The position numbers were made by a program, and so were the translations under genes. A stretch of DNA of 64,000 nucleotides from Paulownia fortunei (taxonomy: Eukaryota > Streptophyta > Magnoliopsida > Lamiales > Paulowniaceae): positions 14,596,071-14,660,070 of the forward strand of contig CM033118.1 in assembly GCA_019321725.1 (NCBI GenBank). Direction: 5' to 3'. The notes beneath the pieces are model-generated. The model was not told the DNA's origin, did no database searches, and worked only from the letters and a program-made list of their open reading frames with translations. Shown piece after piece: positions 25,826 to 38,346 of this stretch (its first letter is position 1; every line of letters starts with the position of its first letter).

Positions 25826-27899
25826 TGCTATTGATTTTGCAAAACCTTGGGACCCCAAATACAGCAGAAATAAAAAAAATTATAACATGCATCAAATTCA
25901 TAATAAGGTTTCCTGGGTTCGATGCAATTGATTGGTCATGCACATATTATAAAAATTAATATCTTTAAAATTTTTAGAAATTTCAGGGTTTAATCATATT
26001 ATACTTGAAGTTTCTGTTTGAAGAAGAGGACTTAGAAATAATTCAAGTTGTTTGCTCTCACAAACTCTTCAATTCTCCAAAATCCTATGGAATGCTGAAA
26101 GGATTCATAAAGACCCCCAAACATTGATCCTCTAAGCATGTATCCACACCTCAAATGCTCACATACAATTAAGCTTATGCTAGTAGGCTTTGTTTTTGAT
26201 GATTCTAACCTAAGGTCTTTTGTGTGGTTTTATGGAACAAAATAAATCTCTATTTATTTTATGTTTGAACGACTCTTAATTCAATTAAGAGAGATAAGAA
26301 TTGATCAAAGACTAGGAACTTGGTGGAACTTTGGACAAGAAAACAAGAACAAATTCTAGAGGAAGAGATGAGGGCTTGACCGAAAATTTCACAAGCATTA
26401 GCTTGCAATTTTTAGCCATAAGGGGGACTTTTTCTAGCTCCCATGGTTCCCTCTTATGGTAACCTTTTATTGTCCAATTTGGAATCCAAGAGGTCTTTGA
26501 TCCCTTTCCAAGTCCAACTTGGATATAAATGATAAGTCTTTGATTCCAAGTCAAAGACTTATGACAAGTCTTTGATTCAAAATCCAATACTTAACTTCCT
26601 AATCAACTTTTGTAATTAAATCCTCATGGGTGTTGTACAAGCCCACACCTAGTGGGCCTTAATCCATTTTAATTGATCCAGTCAATTAGATTAATTCATC
26701 TAATAATTTTTGAAGGCCCATAATAATAATTAATTATTGCAAACAATATTAAGTAAATTAATTAATTAAATTAGTTCAAAAATTAAATTAATTAAAGCCT
26801 ATTTAATAATCATATTATCTAAACATAATCCAAGTCTTGGATAAATTATTTAGGTAAGAAATGAGCTTCTCCGATTTAGTGTATGATCCCATAGCTTCAC
26901 CCATATGCTAATAGTAGACTCTTAATTCTTGTGACTTAGTTGAATAATTAATCCTTTAATTATGTTTGATAAATTAATCAAATTAGTTAATTATCTTGGA
27001 ATTAATCCATTAAAACCTCATTAATAATGGTTAGCATCTAGCAACACATCTTGAAGACCCAAACATAGGTGAAGATGGCGAACCCTTTCAATTACAAATA
27101 CCATACAAGTCTGGTTCTACCGCCAACTAATCTCCTATTTAGCAGGAGTTGAAACCCTCATAGTATAGTTCTATGAAATCATTCAAAGTATCTTGATTTG
27201 TTGATGCTCATTTGGAAACCCATTTTCTAATTGCTTATCCCAACCATGGCCATGGATTTAAAAATCAAGTACTGTGGAAATCATAGAAGATTCACCTATT
27301 CTATTAGATAGGTGATGAATCCTTTGTTAGCAAATTATTAACCTCCATACATGAGGTTGATGTACCCAAAATATCCCTTTTATGATTGTCCTACAATCAA
27401 AGAATATATCGAAGTACACTATGCCAAGCATGAGGTTATAATGGTGTCTCAAGTCAAAAGACTAATTCGTGTACTATAATAACAATTGGAAACTTTCTAT
27501 TTGCACATCAATATTTCCTTTGGAATTTTCGATTGAGTTGTTCAGTATATATATTTTTCAATAAGCACTCGCATACATGCAGTAGTATCATAACACTAGT
27601 GTCTATGGAATAAGACAGCCTCCTTTTTGCAAGTCTTGATGGCTTAGCTGATGTCCATTCTCAAGAAGCTTTTCGGCTTGGAACATTTTTAAGATCATGA
27701 CTATAGAGGCATATTCCATGATCATCATCCTATGCACGACCATGTCCTATAACCATATGTGATTTAGGGACTTTGTTTAATTCTAGTAAGGTGAATTTAA
27801 AATGAAGGTTGCCATTAATTAATTTTAATATGAAAAAAATATTTCTACGAGAGTATAAAGATAGTAAATCCAATTGGCTCACCGGACACTACTCTAACA
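25826..27899 (-). mobile_element. Copia-type 3' LTR (family 2), minus strand
   Basis: On the minus strand it starts TGTTAGAGTAGTGTCCGG at 27899 and ends AAATCAATAGCA at 25826, about 2074 bp. A purine-rich tract (ACAAGTGGGACAT) and RNase H remnants lie immediately upstream on that strand, so it is the 3' LTR of the dismembered element that extends to 37440. The outer flank is TCACA; the matching duplication cannot be found because the 5' LTR is missing. The left boundary is assigned from the TG...CA rule and comparison with family 1. Confidence 0.7.
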
Positions 27900-28735
27900 A
27901 TGTCCCACTTGTACTAGAGATAATTTCCCTTGTATTATGGGTCATCTTCACAAGATCTCTTTCAAATATTGCCTTAGCAATTCAATCCGTGGGTCTACTA
28001 TACTTTCTATCGAGGCAACTCTTTTCATTTTGACTTTGCCTCTGCTAATAATTTCTAGAAGCATTTGGTATTGCCTTATTTTATGCTTGGATATTTTTTA
28101 CGAGACATTAGGTTCTTTGCTTACACAATAGCCCCATTGTTATCACAGTACTTCAACATAGAATCGATAATGATCTAAACTACATCCGATGCTTGGATGA
28201 AGCTTCATATCCAAGTAGTCTCTTTTGCAGTATCGCATGCTGCAATGTATTCAACCCTAGTGGTGGAATCTACAGTATTCTCTAGCTTGGAATTCTTCCA
28301 GCCAACCACCCATTTTATAGGGTGAACACGAATCTAGACTCATACTTGAAGTCATCTACATTGGACTAAAAGCTAGATAAAATATTTTAGCTTCACTTCT
28401 CCATAATCGTACTCCTAGAAGACATCTTTAGTGCTTCGTAAGTACTTGGAGATTATTTTTATGGCTCTCAGTCATTTTTCCATTGAATTGATTGATATAT
28501 GCTCGTAGCACTCAGAGCATTTATGATACCATATCTCGTACATAGATTTACATAGATTATACTTCCTTCTGCGGATGCATAAAGTATGTCGGTTATTCTT
28601 TCTCTTTCTTCCAAATGTCTTTGAGGACATAGACTTCGAAAGAAAAAACCTATGACTCATAGATGGGAATTTTCTCTTGGATTCCTCCATGTTAAACCTT
28701 TTTAGCATATATATATATATATGGATTTGGGATAG
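27900..28735 (-). pseudogene. Copia pol: end of reverse transcriptase, RNase H and polypurine tract
   Basis: Minus strand. At about 28708-28450 the frame reads LKRFNMEESKRKFPSMSH, the conserved region after the Copia polymerase core. At about 28270-28190 TTRVEYIAACDTAKETTW marks the Copia RNase H, followed by YCDNNGAI. The polypurine tract lies at 27912-27900 beside the LTR. Several stops and shifts break the frame. Upstream coding continues at 32093 on the far side of the solo LTR 28741-31544. Not functional. Confidence 0.8.
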
Positions 28736-28740
28736 TCCGA

Positions 28741-31544
28741 TGTAATACCCCCATTACTACATAACTATATATAAAATATAATTTGACGTGATAGAACCTG
28801 TGTGCTTGCATGGAATATTTTTTTTTGTAACACTTTAAGAAAAGATAAATCACTTTTTACATGCACAACCCTATTTAAAATACTTCCTCACACATGTCAT
28901 GTATATAGCAGGATCAGTATTTATATAAAAGCACAATACCCACAACGACCCAATATTTACATACTTATTTACAGTAAAGTTTTAAAAGCGAAATATAGTA
29001 CCAGTCTAAAAATATAATACAACAGACTCAAAATATAACAAGCCAACAAAATAGCCCAACAGGTCATCATCCATGTACACACTCTCTCAGACACCTGCAG
29101 GAGCTCCAACCGCCGCACAACCAGTAAAAGATACTTCAAGCATCGTTGTACTCACCTACAATGTAGAAACTATATGAGCTAATGCTCAGCAAGTAAAGAT
29201 TATGCATGTCAAAAAATAATCCACAATATCAAGTCATGCATCTCAAAATACTATGCCCATAATGCAATTTTATGTGTCAAAATATTTCTCTCAAAATTAT
29301 TTCTTTCTTGGGCCCCTAACCAACGGTACTATCTTATACACCAAAAAAAAGCTCTGTACACCGCCATACTCCAATGACCAATAATCATATAAGCATGTAA
29401 ATCCATGCATACTCATACGCATGCAAATCCATGCATGCGAACCTGCAAATCTATGCATAAAACCATGCAAATCCAAGCATGCTTTGGTGCACTAGTAGTG
29501 GTCAGAAAAATGTATGCTCAATGGACATGAATGATAGTAATGTGTGTCCTCTGCTTTGCACATATGATCTATGGTATTACATATAAATCACACATTCACT
29601 ATGTCTATGTATTGTAGTTGCAAATGAATCTTTAATTACCTTTCACTTGGTTGGTAGCTTAGTCTAGATTTGTTTATTGTTCCCTTCCAATCTTAGATGT
29701 AAAATAACCTGTAATATTACCAACATCAAGCACCATTCCCAATTTGGCAAGTTGAAAGCATAAAATATCATACTAAGACCTTAAACACCAAGCTATCTAG
29801 GTTTTACAAACTAGAACCCAATCTCGTCCCTCCAATATCTTAATTTATCATCTTAGATACATGTAAACATCATATAATTGAAGTATTATAACTCTAATAT
29901 CATGTACTTAATTGTTAACACTCAATAGCAACATGTCTAGGTTGAAATATGATAAGTTATCAAATGGGACAAATTCACATTTTCATATTTATTTGTTGTC
30001 CAATTTAGTTACATGATAATTTTGACATCTCTAAACATATCCAATCACTCCCAAATTTTTACCACACTTACATAACATGTATGTAAATGTAACCATATCA
30101 TAGAATTGATAAAACTCATAGATATAGCTTCCCAAGTTCAGCTCTCTTCACAACATACTGATATAGATTGTTTTCCTACCATGACAGCTTTGCACACTTC
30201 ATGACATTAATTGTTTTTGACACCCTTACATATGTTCAATCTCTCCCAACATTTTACCACACTTATATAACATATACACAGAGACAAATAGGTTATATTC
30301 TTTCCAAAACTAATGGATTTAGCTCCCCTAATTTAGTCTCCTTCACAACACACTAAAATAGATTTTGCTACTTTGGCAGTTTGAGTGTTTCTCTAATATC
30401 ATTCTCTATTTCAATTTCTAACCGATCAAAATTCATTCCAATACTATTAAATCATATATAATTATAGGTTTTATTCAATATACCATACACTTTGGAAGTC
30501 TGAAACACAAGAATACAGCAATGTGACAGTTTCTAGTACAAGTGTTTTCTATCAAATATTTCCAACCACAAACCCTTTCTTTATGCATCAAAGCCTATCT
30601 AATAACATCCTAACACATTTATAAATAATATTCAAAGCTTAATAAGCCAATAAACCTCAAAATAAATCTAAAAGTCATGCCAAACCCGTAGGTTAAGCTC
30701 ACCTTGCATAATTTTTTACTTGAACTTGGTTATTTCCCCTTCCCTTTGCTTGTTTTGCCTCCTTTTTCGGTTGGAATTACTTAGGAACTATTTAGAGATC
30801 TTTTTCCATGTATTTAGAAGCTGAAATAGTTCAAAATAAGGTTCAAGTCATGCTTGTTAGCTTAAGAGTGAAGAACAGGTTGATGTGCTAGCTTGATAAG
30901 TCTAAGCATGAGGTGGTATAAGCTTGAGGTGGCATGTTATGGTATAATCTGATTTTCTCCCTTATCTTGCAACCCTAATCTTGTGTGTTTCATATATTCT
31001 TATTTGGTTTCAACCTATATTCATCACCATTCATTCCCGTAGCTAATTCCTATGTCCGTTCATTAGGTTCTTCACCCGAAAAATCATCAGTTCTTGCCCG
31101 ATTGATAAATTTGTGCATTGATAGTGTTACAAGCCTATGAATATAGTTATATAACATTTAAATTATAGTATTGTATGTCTATTTGTCCCAATTGTATGAT
31201 TTAAATATATATATAATATTAAAATTCATGATCGAACCGACTCCCTTTCTATAAACTTTTCAGTGACACCTTTCGAACTCCTAAGGTTGCCACGTGTAAC
31301 CTAGCACTATTCACTATATTGATACCTAAATTTCTTCTTATCTCAATACAAAATCAACCACTTAGGTTAGGGGATTCGATAATCAATACCGTGCGATAGC
31401 TTCAAAATTAAGTTTAATGGTTAACAACGCCGTATAAAATAAAATGAATTATATGATGTCATACCAATGCAAATAGCACGTAATTAACATGTAATGCATG
31501 AATCATATCTGGCCATGAGAGTAGTAAGAGGCTCGGGAATCACA
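28741..31544 (-). mobile_element. Solo LTR, Tekay-type Gypsy family, minus strand
   Basis: It begins (plus reading) TGTAATACCCCCATTAC and ends GCTCGGGAATCACA, about 2804 bp, the reverse complement of an LTR like those at 38347 and 44533. Flanks are TCCGA (28736-28740) and TCTGA (31545-31549), a 5-bp target duplication with one change. No internal Gypsy sequence is present, so it arose by LTR-LTR recombination. It splits the Copia reverse transcriptase. A 71-codon ORF at 28802-29017 lies wholly within the LTR and recurs at 62328-62543; it is unlikely to be a gene. Confidence 0.85.
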
Positions 31545-32098
31545 TCTGAGCATCCTCTGAGATCTATCTCTATAGATCTTAATCCCCAATTTCTAGGATA
31601 CTTCTCACAAATCCTTCATGGCAAACTTCATAAATAACAAGTCTCAGTTGACTGCAACATTCCTACATCATCACCATGAGTAGAATGTCATCAACGTAAA
31701 ACATAACAAACATCACCGTACTCATATTAACCCTCTTGTACATACATGGTTCATCTAAATTCTTATGGAAATCAAATGATTTGATTGTCTTAATAAGTCG
31801 GATGTTTCAACTTTGGGAATTTTATTTGAGTCCATAAATGAAACTTTGAATCTTGTAAATTTTTTGCTTACTTCCTTTAGATATGAAGGCCTCAGGGTGC
31901 TTCGTACATATGTTTTTCTTAATACCCCTATTAAAGAAGACGGCCTTCACATGCTCTTGATCTCGTACTAACAATACACGATATGGCCAGCAAGATTCAA
32001 ATGAATTTTAGCATCACATCTGGTATAAATTTTCCTCAATAGTTAAGACTTTGACTTTGAGTGTAACCCTTAGCTACCAGTCATGCTATATAGGTCAC
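31545..32098 (-). pseudogene. Copia pol: reverse transcriptase core, decayed
   Basis: Minus strand. LVAKGYTQ is read near 32085-32062 at the start of the polymerase core, and the catalytic YVDD lies at 31698-31687 within FYVDDILL. These are diagnostic of Copia (Ty1) reverse transcriptase. Stops between them show decay. The piece is bounded by the solo Athila-type LTR (32099) and the solo Tekay-type LTR (31544). Confidence 0.8.
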
Positions 32099-33712
32099 TG
32101 ATAAGTACATATTTTGACATATTTTTTGTATCAAATCCTTTATACTTTTCTTGTTTTATCTTGTTAATATTATTGTTTTATTAATGTTTTGTGTTAGGGA
32201 ATAAATGGAAGCATGTTTCCAGACTTATGCAGTTTTTGTATTTTGAGCATAACTTCATGATCAAAAGCCCTATGGACCTGAAGCTTATTTCATTTGAAAG
32301 CCAAGAGATAGAAGTACAAATTTTTTGTTAGAATCTTAGTTCAATTCAATCTTGATTATAGGAAATAATTCATCCAAGGACTTGTACAAAATGGATCACC
32401 AAAATTCGGATCAGAGTTCAGCCCAGTATTGACTTATTTGATTAATTGGGTTATATATTTTAAGCCAAAATTTATTTTGGGCTAAAATTAGGATATGTTA
32501 TACAAAGGAGGTAAATAAACAAGTTTTATGAAGACAAGATGGTGGTAAAATGTGTTAAAATGGTAAAAATATAGGCTGCAAATTGTTGCTACTGTTAAAG
32601 GACGACTCTTGGACATGACTCGGTAATTTGACCATATCTCCTTCATCCAACTGCCAAATTTGACAAAAGATATATGAAAATATATCAGAACTAAAATATC
32701 TACAATTTTGATTCTTTACATATCTTCAAAATATGGTTGTATCTGACCTAACAATGCAATTCTATTCAGTGGGTGAGAACTTGGTGTAACAACTTACCAA
32801 CTCTTGGCAACTAGCATACCACTTGATTAACCCCTTCATTATTTGTTTGGTCTCTAGCTTACTTCAAGTACTATAAATAGGCCATGTATTAAGCTTGTAA
32901 GAGAGGGGGGGGATAGAGGGTTTCTTTAGGCTAAGTTTTTTAGTTTGTATGTTTTCTAGTACTGTAAGTTTTCTAGTAGTAATAGAAATGCATTCTCTAG
33001 TTTCTCTTATATTTTTAGTATTTGCTACTTTTATTATGTCTTTCTAAATTTCATTTTGTTGAGGAAAAATGGTGAACCTCTTGATGGAGGAAGAGGAATG
33101 GTTATAATGGTAGAAAATGTTTAAGTATGTTGTATTATTATTTTTATTTTTGATCAAAACCCTACTTGTTTTGTGGTGATTCTTGATTTATATATCTCCA
33201 ATAATACAAAAAATACTTGGACTCATTTAGCTTATTGTTCGGTTTTACCCCACCGACTGCTAATATGAAACCTTGATTTATTGTTGACGAAGGTGTACAT
33301 AAATATTTGATCCCTTAAATAAGTTTTGGCGTTAAGAGATAATTTACAATAGTAAGACAATATCATGATTACCTTATTGCATGAGTTATTTGATAATATC
33401 TTCCCATTGGAACCTTCATTATGCATGGATTCCAATTGTGACAATTAATAGAGGTCAAAAGAAAAAATAACCATTTCTCTATCCAAAACTCAAGAGTGGA
33501 TCCCTAATCTTTAGTACTTTTATTACTTCGGTTTTTCTTTAGTTACAACATAAATTAATTGTTTATATATTTTGATTCACATAAACTTCATATTTTTAGA
33601 AATATAAACTTGAATTCTTCAAACAACTTCCCTATGGATCGACCTCAGACTCATGAAAAATTTATTACTTAATACAACCTACACTTGGGTTTGCAACCTT
33701 AAAGTTGTTGCA
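32099..33712 (+). mobile_element. Solo LTR, Athila-type Gypsy, plus strand
   Basis: It starts TGATAAGTACATATTTTG and ends AAAGTTGTTGCA, about 1614 bp, flanked by exact GTCAC duplications (32094-32098 and 33713-33717). Near its 3' end CCCTATGGATCGACCTC and CCTACACTTGGGTTTGCA resemble Athila-group LTR ends. Its start also resembles the LTR-like start at 59818. It is inserted between two parts of the Copia reverse transcriptase. A poly-G tract (GAGAGGGGGGGGATAG) occurs at about 32901. Confidence 0.85.
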
Positions 33713-34486
33713 GTCACCACCTTCTTATGTTCTTCAATTTTATATTTGTGGGCCCTATTGCAGCAATTGAGAATGATTCCCTTATGTGGGCCCACTAATG
33801 TCAATACTTTATTGGAGAACATGGAGTCCATTTTAATTTACATGGCCTTTTCACCATCTTCTGAAATTGATGTCATATATCACTACTCCTTAATTCCTTG
33901 GATCAATATCTAAAAGAAGATCATTCTCATTACTCTCTTGTAAGAGGTCATACCTTATAGGTGACCTTAAGACTATTTCAGATCTCCTTTGGAGATTGTG
34001 TACTAGAAGTTAATAATTTGTTTTCACACACCATTGTAAGTTTGAGAGAGTTTGTGGTTCTTGTACTTCTTCACGCTCTACAACCTGTCTTTTTCATCAA
34101 ATAGAAACTCATTCTCTAAGAAGGTGGCACTCCTCAAGACTAACACTTTTAGTTCCAAGAGCTCATAGTAATGGTATCCAATAAATTTCTTTAGATACCC
34201 CACAAATTTACATAAGCTAGAACTTACATCTAACTTATCTCCTACTAGTTGCTTCACATGATCAGGTGACCCCATACCCTCAAGTATTTATACAAGGGGT
34301 CTTGCCACACCTATCTCATATGATGTTTTGGGCATCAACTCAAGTGACTTTCTTACTTAAATAAGAATGTTATTGATTCTAGGTTGTACCTGGTGAATGA
34401 AGGAGAAAGTCAAGTGAAACTCATTATGGATCTACTAAAAAAGAACCCAATTCTCCATTAGATAATCAATGTACTCACCATCTTAG
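33713..34486 (-). pseudogene. Copia pol: integrase C-terminal part and start of reverse transcriptase
   Basis: Minus strand. At 34275-34078 the frame reads HVKQLVGDKLDVSSSLCKFV and later KVLVLRSATFLENEFL, the conserved region after the Copia integrase core. At about 33860-33770 KMDSMFSNKVLTLVGP marks the N-terminal side of the reverse transcriptase. The outer part (about 34470-34440) still reads YIDYLMENWVL, belonging to the integrase core that continues beyond the solo LTR at 36703. The frame is broken repeatedly. Confidence 0.8.
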
Positions 34487-36702
34487 TGCTCGGTTCGCTA
34501 TAATCACAGGGGTATACGCAGCGAAAAATTAAAATTTTTATTAAACATAAATTTAACCCATTTGATTCAAAAATAATTTTAACGATCGCGTTTATTCAAG
34601 TGAATATATAAATAAATATAAAATCATATTATACCTTTCGTGCACTCCGGTTGTTGTAGGGAATGAAGCAATCAATTATTTATCATGGACTATCAGAACT
34701 CGCAGGGATTCAAGTGTCTCCCCTCTATCAGGTCCACAATACGGAAGAGCAACACTAATCAAAAGGATTCGTTAGTATCCTTTTAATTTTTACTAATTTA
34801 GAAGCGGAGTATATTTTCAAGAACAATAAAGATTGATTTTTTAAGTTCTTGAAACAATAATATGAAGAGAATAACAAGAAATTGATTTTCTTTTTCTTTC
34901 TTTTCTTTTCTTGGATAGTAAAAATAGAAGAATTTAAACAAAATATTTTTTGTTCAAATTTTTGAATTGTATTATGTAATTTTCATCCCTCATATATATA
35001 GGGCTGAAAGTTTTAATCCTTTTCCAACTCTTGAAAAGTTTTTTAATTTTGAACTAATTGAAAACCTTATCTTGGAAAGATTCCAAATTTTCCAAAAACT
35101 CTTCTTTTTTCTCTCTCCTATTGTATGTGGACTAATTTGATACTACATTAATCATCAAAATTGTCTACATATATTGTTGATATTAATTTGAACTCTTCAA
35201 ATAATATCAAGATAGATATATATCATATATATATATACTATAATTATATTTATACATAAATTAAATCTTAGTAGCCTATTTTATCCCATAAAATTGGTCA
35301 CTATATTTATTTATCTATAAATATGTTAATTAAATAAATCATATTTATTTAATTTATTCTCTTCATACTTTAGTGGGCTTCTTAAGTGATCCACATTTAT
35401 TTTGGGCTTGGACTCAAAAATTCCCAAATTAATTCAATTGATTCAATCCCAATTTAATCAATCCAATTGATTAATTTAATTTACTCCAATTGGGCTTTCT
35501 AATCAAATTAGGTCCAACTAAATAATCCAATTACTTAATTGAATAATTTAATTTAATCATTAAATTAAATAGAACTCTTAATTAATTAATTGATCAGTAT
35601 TAATTAATTAATTTCTAACCATTGGATAAAATCTAAAATTAGAAATATTACTTTCTATAAAGATGTGTGACCCTCTTAGGTTCACTACTAACCTAGTAGT
35701 GGGTTTGCAATATTTGCAACTTATGAATAACAATTATTCCAATTAATTAATCTGCTTGGAATCAACTCCTTAATTTCAAGAACCTCACTATCCATAAAAA
35801 CACCTAGCAAGTAATCATGACAAACTAGTCTTAGGTGAAATAGCGAGTAAACCTATTTCAATTGCGAGTACCATACACATACGGTCCTTTTGACAGCTAA
35901 TCTCCTAATTGAATGTAAGGCATGGATTATAAGTCGAAACCCTAAATGATTCAATAATTGTGATTCCATTTCAAGTTCCAGTGATTCTTGATGAATCACA
36001 ATTCATACTACCTTAGCCAAGGTTTTTGAATCATGAACTATAAAAATACACGAGATTCCCTTATTTAAAAAGACAAGTGTCGAATTCTATGTTGGTCAGT
36101 GACAAACCTCCATGCACACCAGTGCAACTCCCAACATACCCCCTTTGTGATTGTCAAGCAATCAGAAGATATATCAAAGTGCTGCAGGATGCACACAAGG
36201 CTACCATCGTGCCTCAAGTCTGAGAACTAGTCGTGTACTATCGCAACACAGACATTCTTATTTCAACGGGCAAAGCCTCCAACTAAGAATTTCTTGCGGG
36301 CCATATTCGGTGTACTTGTTCCCTAACAAGCACCCACATACATGTACTTATGTCTCTACGCTAATGTCAATAGAATGTGACATTCTCGTCTCACGAGCTG
36401 CATTATATGTACGAGTCTTATTGAACTATTTGATATCCCATCTCAAAAAGCTCTCGACTCGAAACTTATTTAAGACCAAAGCCTTATGGGCATGTTCCAT
36501 GATCGCCATCATATGCGCGACCATGCCCTATAGCTAAATTTGATCTAAGGACTTTATCTAATGTGCAGAAATAAAAAATACAAGATATAAGATAAAGAAA
36601 ATGCCTTTTTATTAATATAATTTTCAATAAGATTGTCTTTACAAAAGCAAAAGAGTATAATACACCCAATCTAATTGGGGCATTGGGCATCTTACTCTCA
36701 CA
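34487..36702 (-). mobile_element. Solo LTR, Copia family 1, minus strand
   Basis: On the minus strand it begins TGTGAGAGTAAGATGCCC at 36702 and ends AGCGAACCGAGCA at 34487, about 2216 bp. Flanks are CTTAG (34482-34486) and CTCAG (36703-36707), a 5-bp duplication with one change. There is no primer site or polypurine tract beside it, so it is a solo LTR; it interrupts the integrase of the host Copia element. It is the same family as the LTR at 22319-24176 but keeps about 350 bp (about 34683-35030) that the other lacks. A 128-codon ORF at 36151-36537 falls within the LTR and shows no protein family features. Confidence 0.85.
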
Positions 36703-37440
36703 CTCAGTATTCTCTTCCTCAATCACTCGTTGGATTTAATACTCCAACGGCTTAATTTTTTATTTCATGTCTAGATTTAGACCCTTTAAAGGTTTGAACT
36801 CGTTTAGAAGATATTCATACTCACACCTAGAGTAATAAAGTAAGAATAGTTTGCTCGTGCACTAACATTAGTTGGATTACATATATTTATTTAGACCAAA
36901 TTCAAAAGAGTGGCTCGGTCCATTAATCCCACTAATGGTGATTTGGTCATATTTCTCTTATGACAAGATTCATAAGTTGGCATCTTTTTGAAGTCCGAGA
37001 GGTAAAGTAAATGTGCCATCTTGTGAATTCTTTCTTTAGAAACATGATGTAATCAATTATACTACAAGTATGCACTATTTTGATTATCTAATTCTAATAT
37101 TACTTTGTTGGATATGTGACATAGAATTTAGGGTTGTATAGATCATTCATCTGTACCGACACAAGTCAAGAATCATGGAACATTTTTATTTTTCAATTAA
37201 TCTCTCTCTCTTTGAACAAAGATGTTCTTAACAAATGTTTGATACCAAGTACAAATAATTTAGTGCTACACTAATTCCATCTAGAGCTATGTAGACCATT
37301 TCTATAGTCAATAAAGCAACATGTTGCTCCATTTCCAAGCTTAATGATCGTCCTATCTTTTAGTCCCTTTCTTCTTGTCATCCTCTACAATACTTTGCAG
37401 AGATAGGATTATATCCGATATCCAATACTCAAGAAGAATT
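36703..37440 (-). pseudogene. Copia pol: protease and integrase zinc-binding/core regions, decayed
   Basis: Minus strand. About 37440-37250 shows protease traces (VLDIGY for the usual aspartic motif, then KLGNGATCCF). About 37110-36900 shows the integrase N-terminal zinc-binding region and linker (SKERIHKMAHL, then TYESCHKRNMTKSPLVGLMD), with conserved Trp and Arg codons now TAG and TGA. About 36770-36703 shows SRCEYEYLLNEFKPLKG and the remnant of the conserved SDxGxEY motif, which runs into the solo LTR. Order and strand fit the same element whose 3' LTR is at 25826-27899. Confidence 0.7.
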
Positions 37441-38346
37441 ATCAATTAATAGTAGATTTCCAAGATATAGTGCTTTTAATCACAATTATTATAATTATTT
37501 CTATTTTTGAAAAAAATTAGAATTTTCATTCTGCTACCTATCAGGTTCTTAAGCAATACCAACAACTACCGTATCATTTGAGTTACTAACAGAGCATGGC
37601 CGAATAAAATAAGATTCAATTACAAATGACTCAATTTAAGTGAAACACCCCTTATGGGCCTGATGGGCTCAAGCAGAAGCCCAAGAGAAATATACACCAC
37701 CCAACATCAAATAACAATCCACCAAAGACACTATATATACCCCTTCATACATTTGCACAAGGTACACTTTTAAGTCTTTGACTATCAAATTCTTTCTGTG
37801 GTTCTAACGTGAGCATTGGAGGATTTTCGTCGGGACAACTCTAACACTCTTAACGACTTGTTATATTACAGGCAGTGACTCATCTCGCAATGGTCATCCA
37901 GTTTAAATTTAAAGATAAGAAGTGATACCATATCAATTACATTTTACAAGTTTACTTATCTAGAAGAACAATATGCTAATGATTTTAGTAATTGAACAAT
38001 GTTTTCTAACAAATATTTCCAAATGAAAAAGAAGACAACTTGAAAAGAAAAAACATGCTTACTACTAGAAGCAAAACATTTATGATTCGTATTTTGAGAA
38101 GGATATTTGCCTAACTCAAGTAGCTGAGGTAAGTAATATGTTTGGGTTTGATTGATTGGACAGGAAAAATTATCATGTTCCATCACATGCTTGGTATGAC
38201 AACAATATCGTAGGGTCTACCTTGATGTGTTTTATCTATTTTTTTTTATCATTCAATCTCCATCCTAAACCAATCAAGTCCTTGATGTGCTTTAACAAAA
38301 TTCAATGTCAAATCCAGGGATTAGTCAGGGCGCAAGCCTTAGAACC
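37441..38346. other. Unassigned region with an LTR-like fragment
   Basis: No gene is supported. About 37630-37880 resembles the promoter and R region of a Gypsy LTR: a GGGCCTGATGGGCTCAAG stretch, a TATA-like CTATATATACC at about 37731, then GAGCATTGGAGGATTTTCG, comparable with GCATTGGAGGGTCTTAG in the Tat-type LTR at about 56287. No ends or target duplication can be defined. The remaining sequence up to the GAACC duplication at 38342-38346 has only short open frames. Confidence 0.45.

Noticed and set aside
28802..29017. Small conserved gene shared by 28802-29017 and 62328-62543
   Set aside because: Both are the same part of a reverse-oriented LTR, so similarity reflects repeat ancestry rather than selection on a protein.
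36151..36537. 128-codon ORF
   Set aside because: Lies wholly inside a solo Copia LTR; the matching LTR at 22319-24176 has it broken and there is no domain.
38270..38341. Gypsy pol end (GLVRAQALEP resembling a common GPITRA-type motif)
   Set aside because: Too short, with no neighbouring pol sequence; a chance match cannot be excluded.
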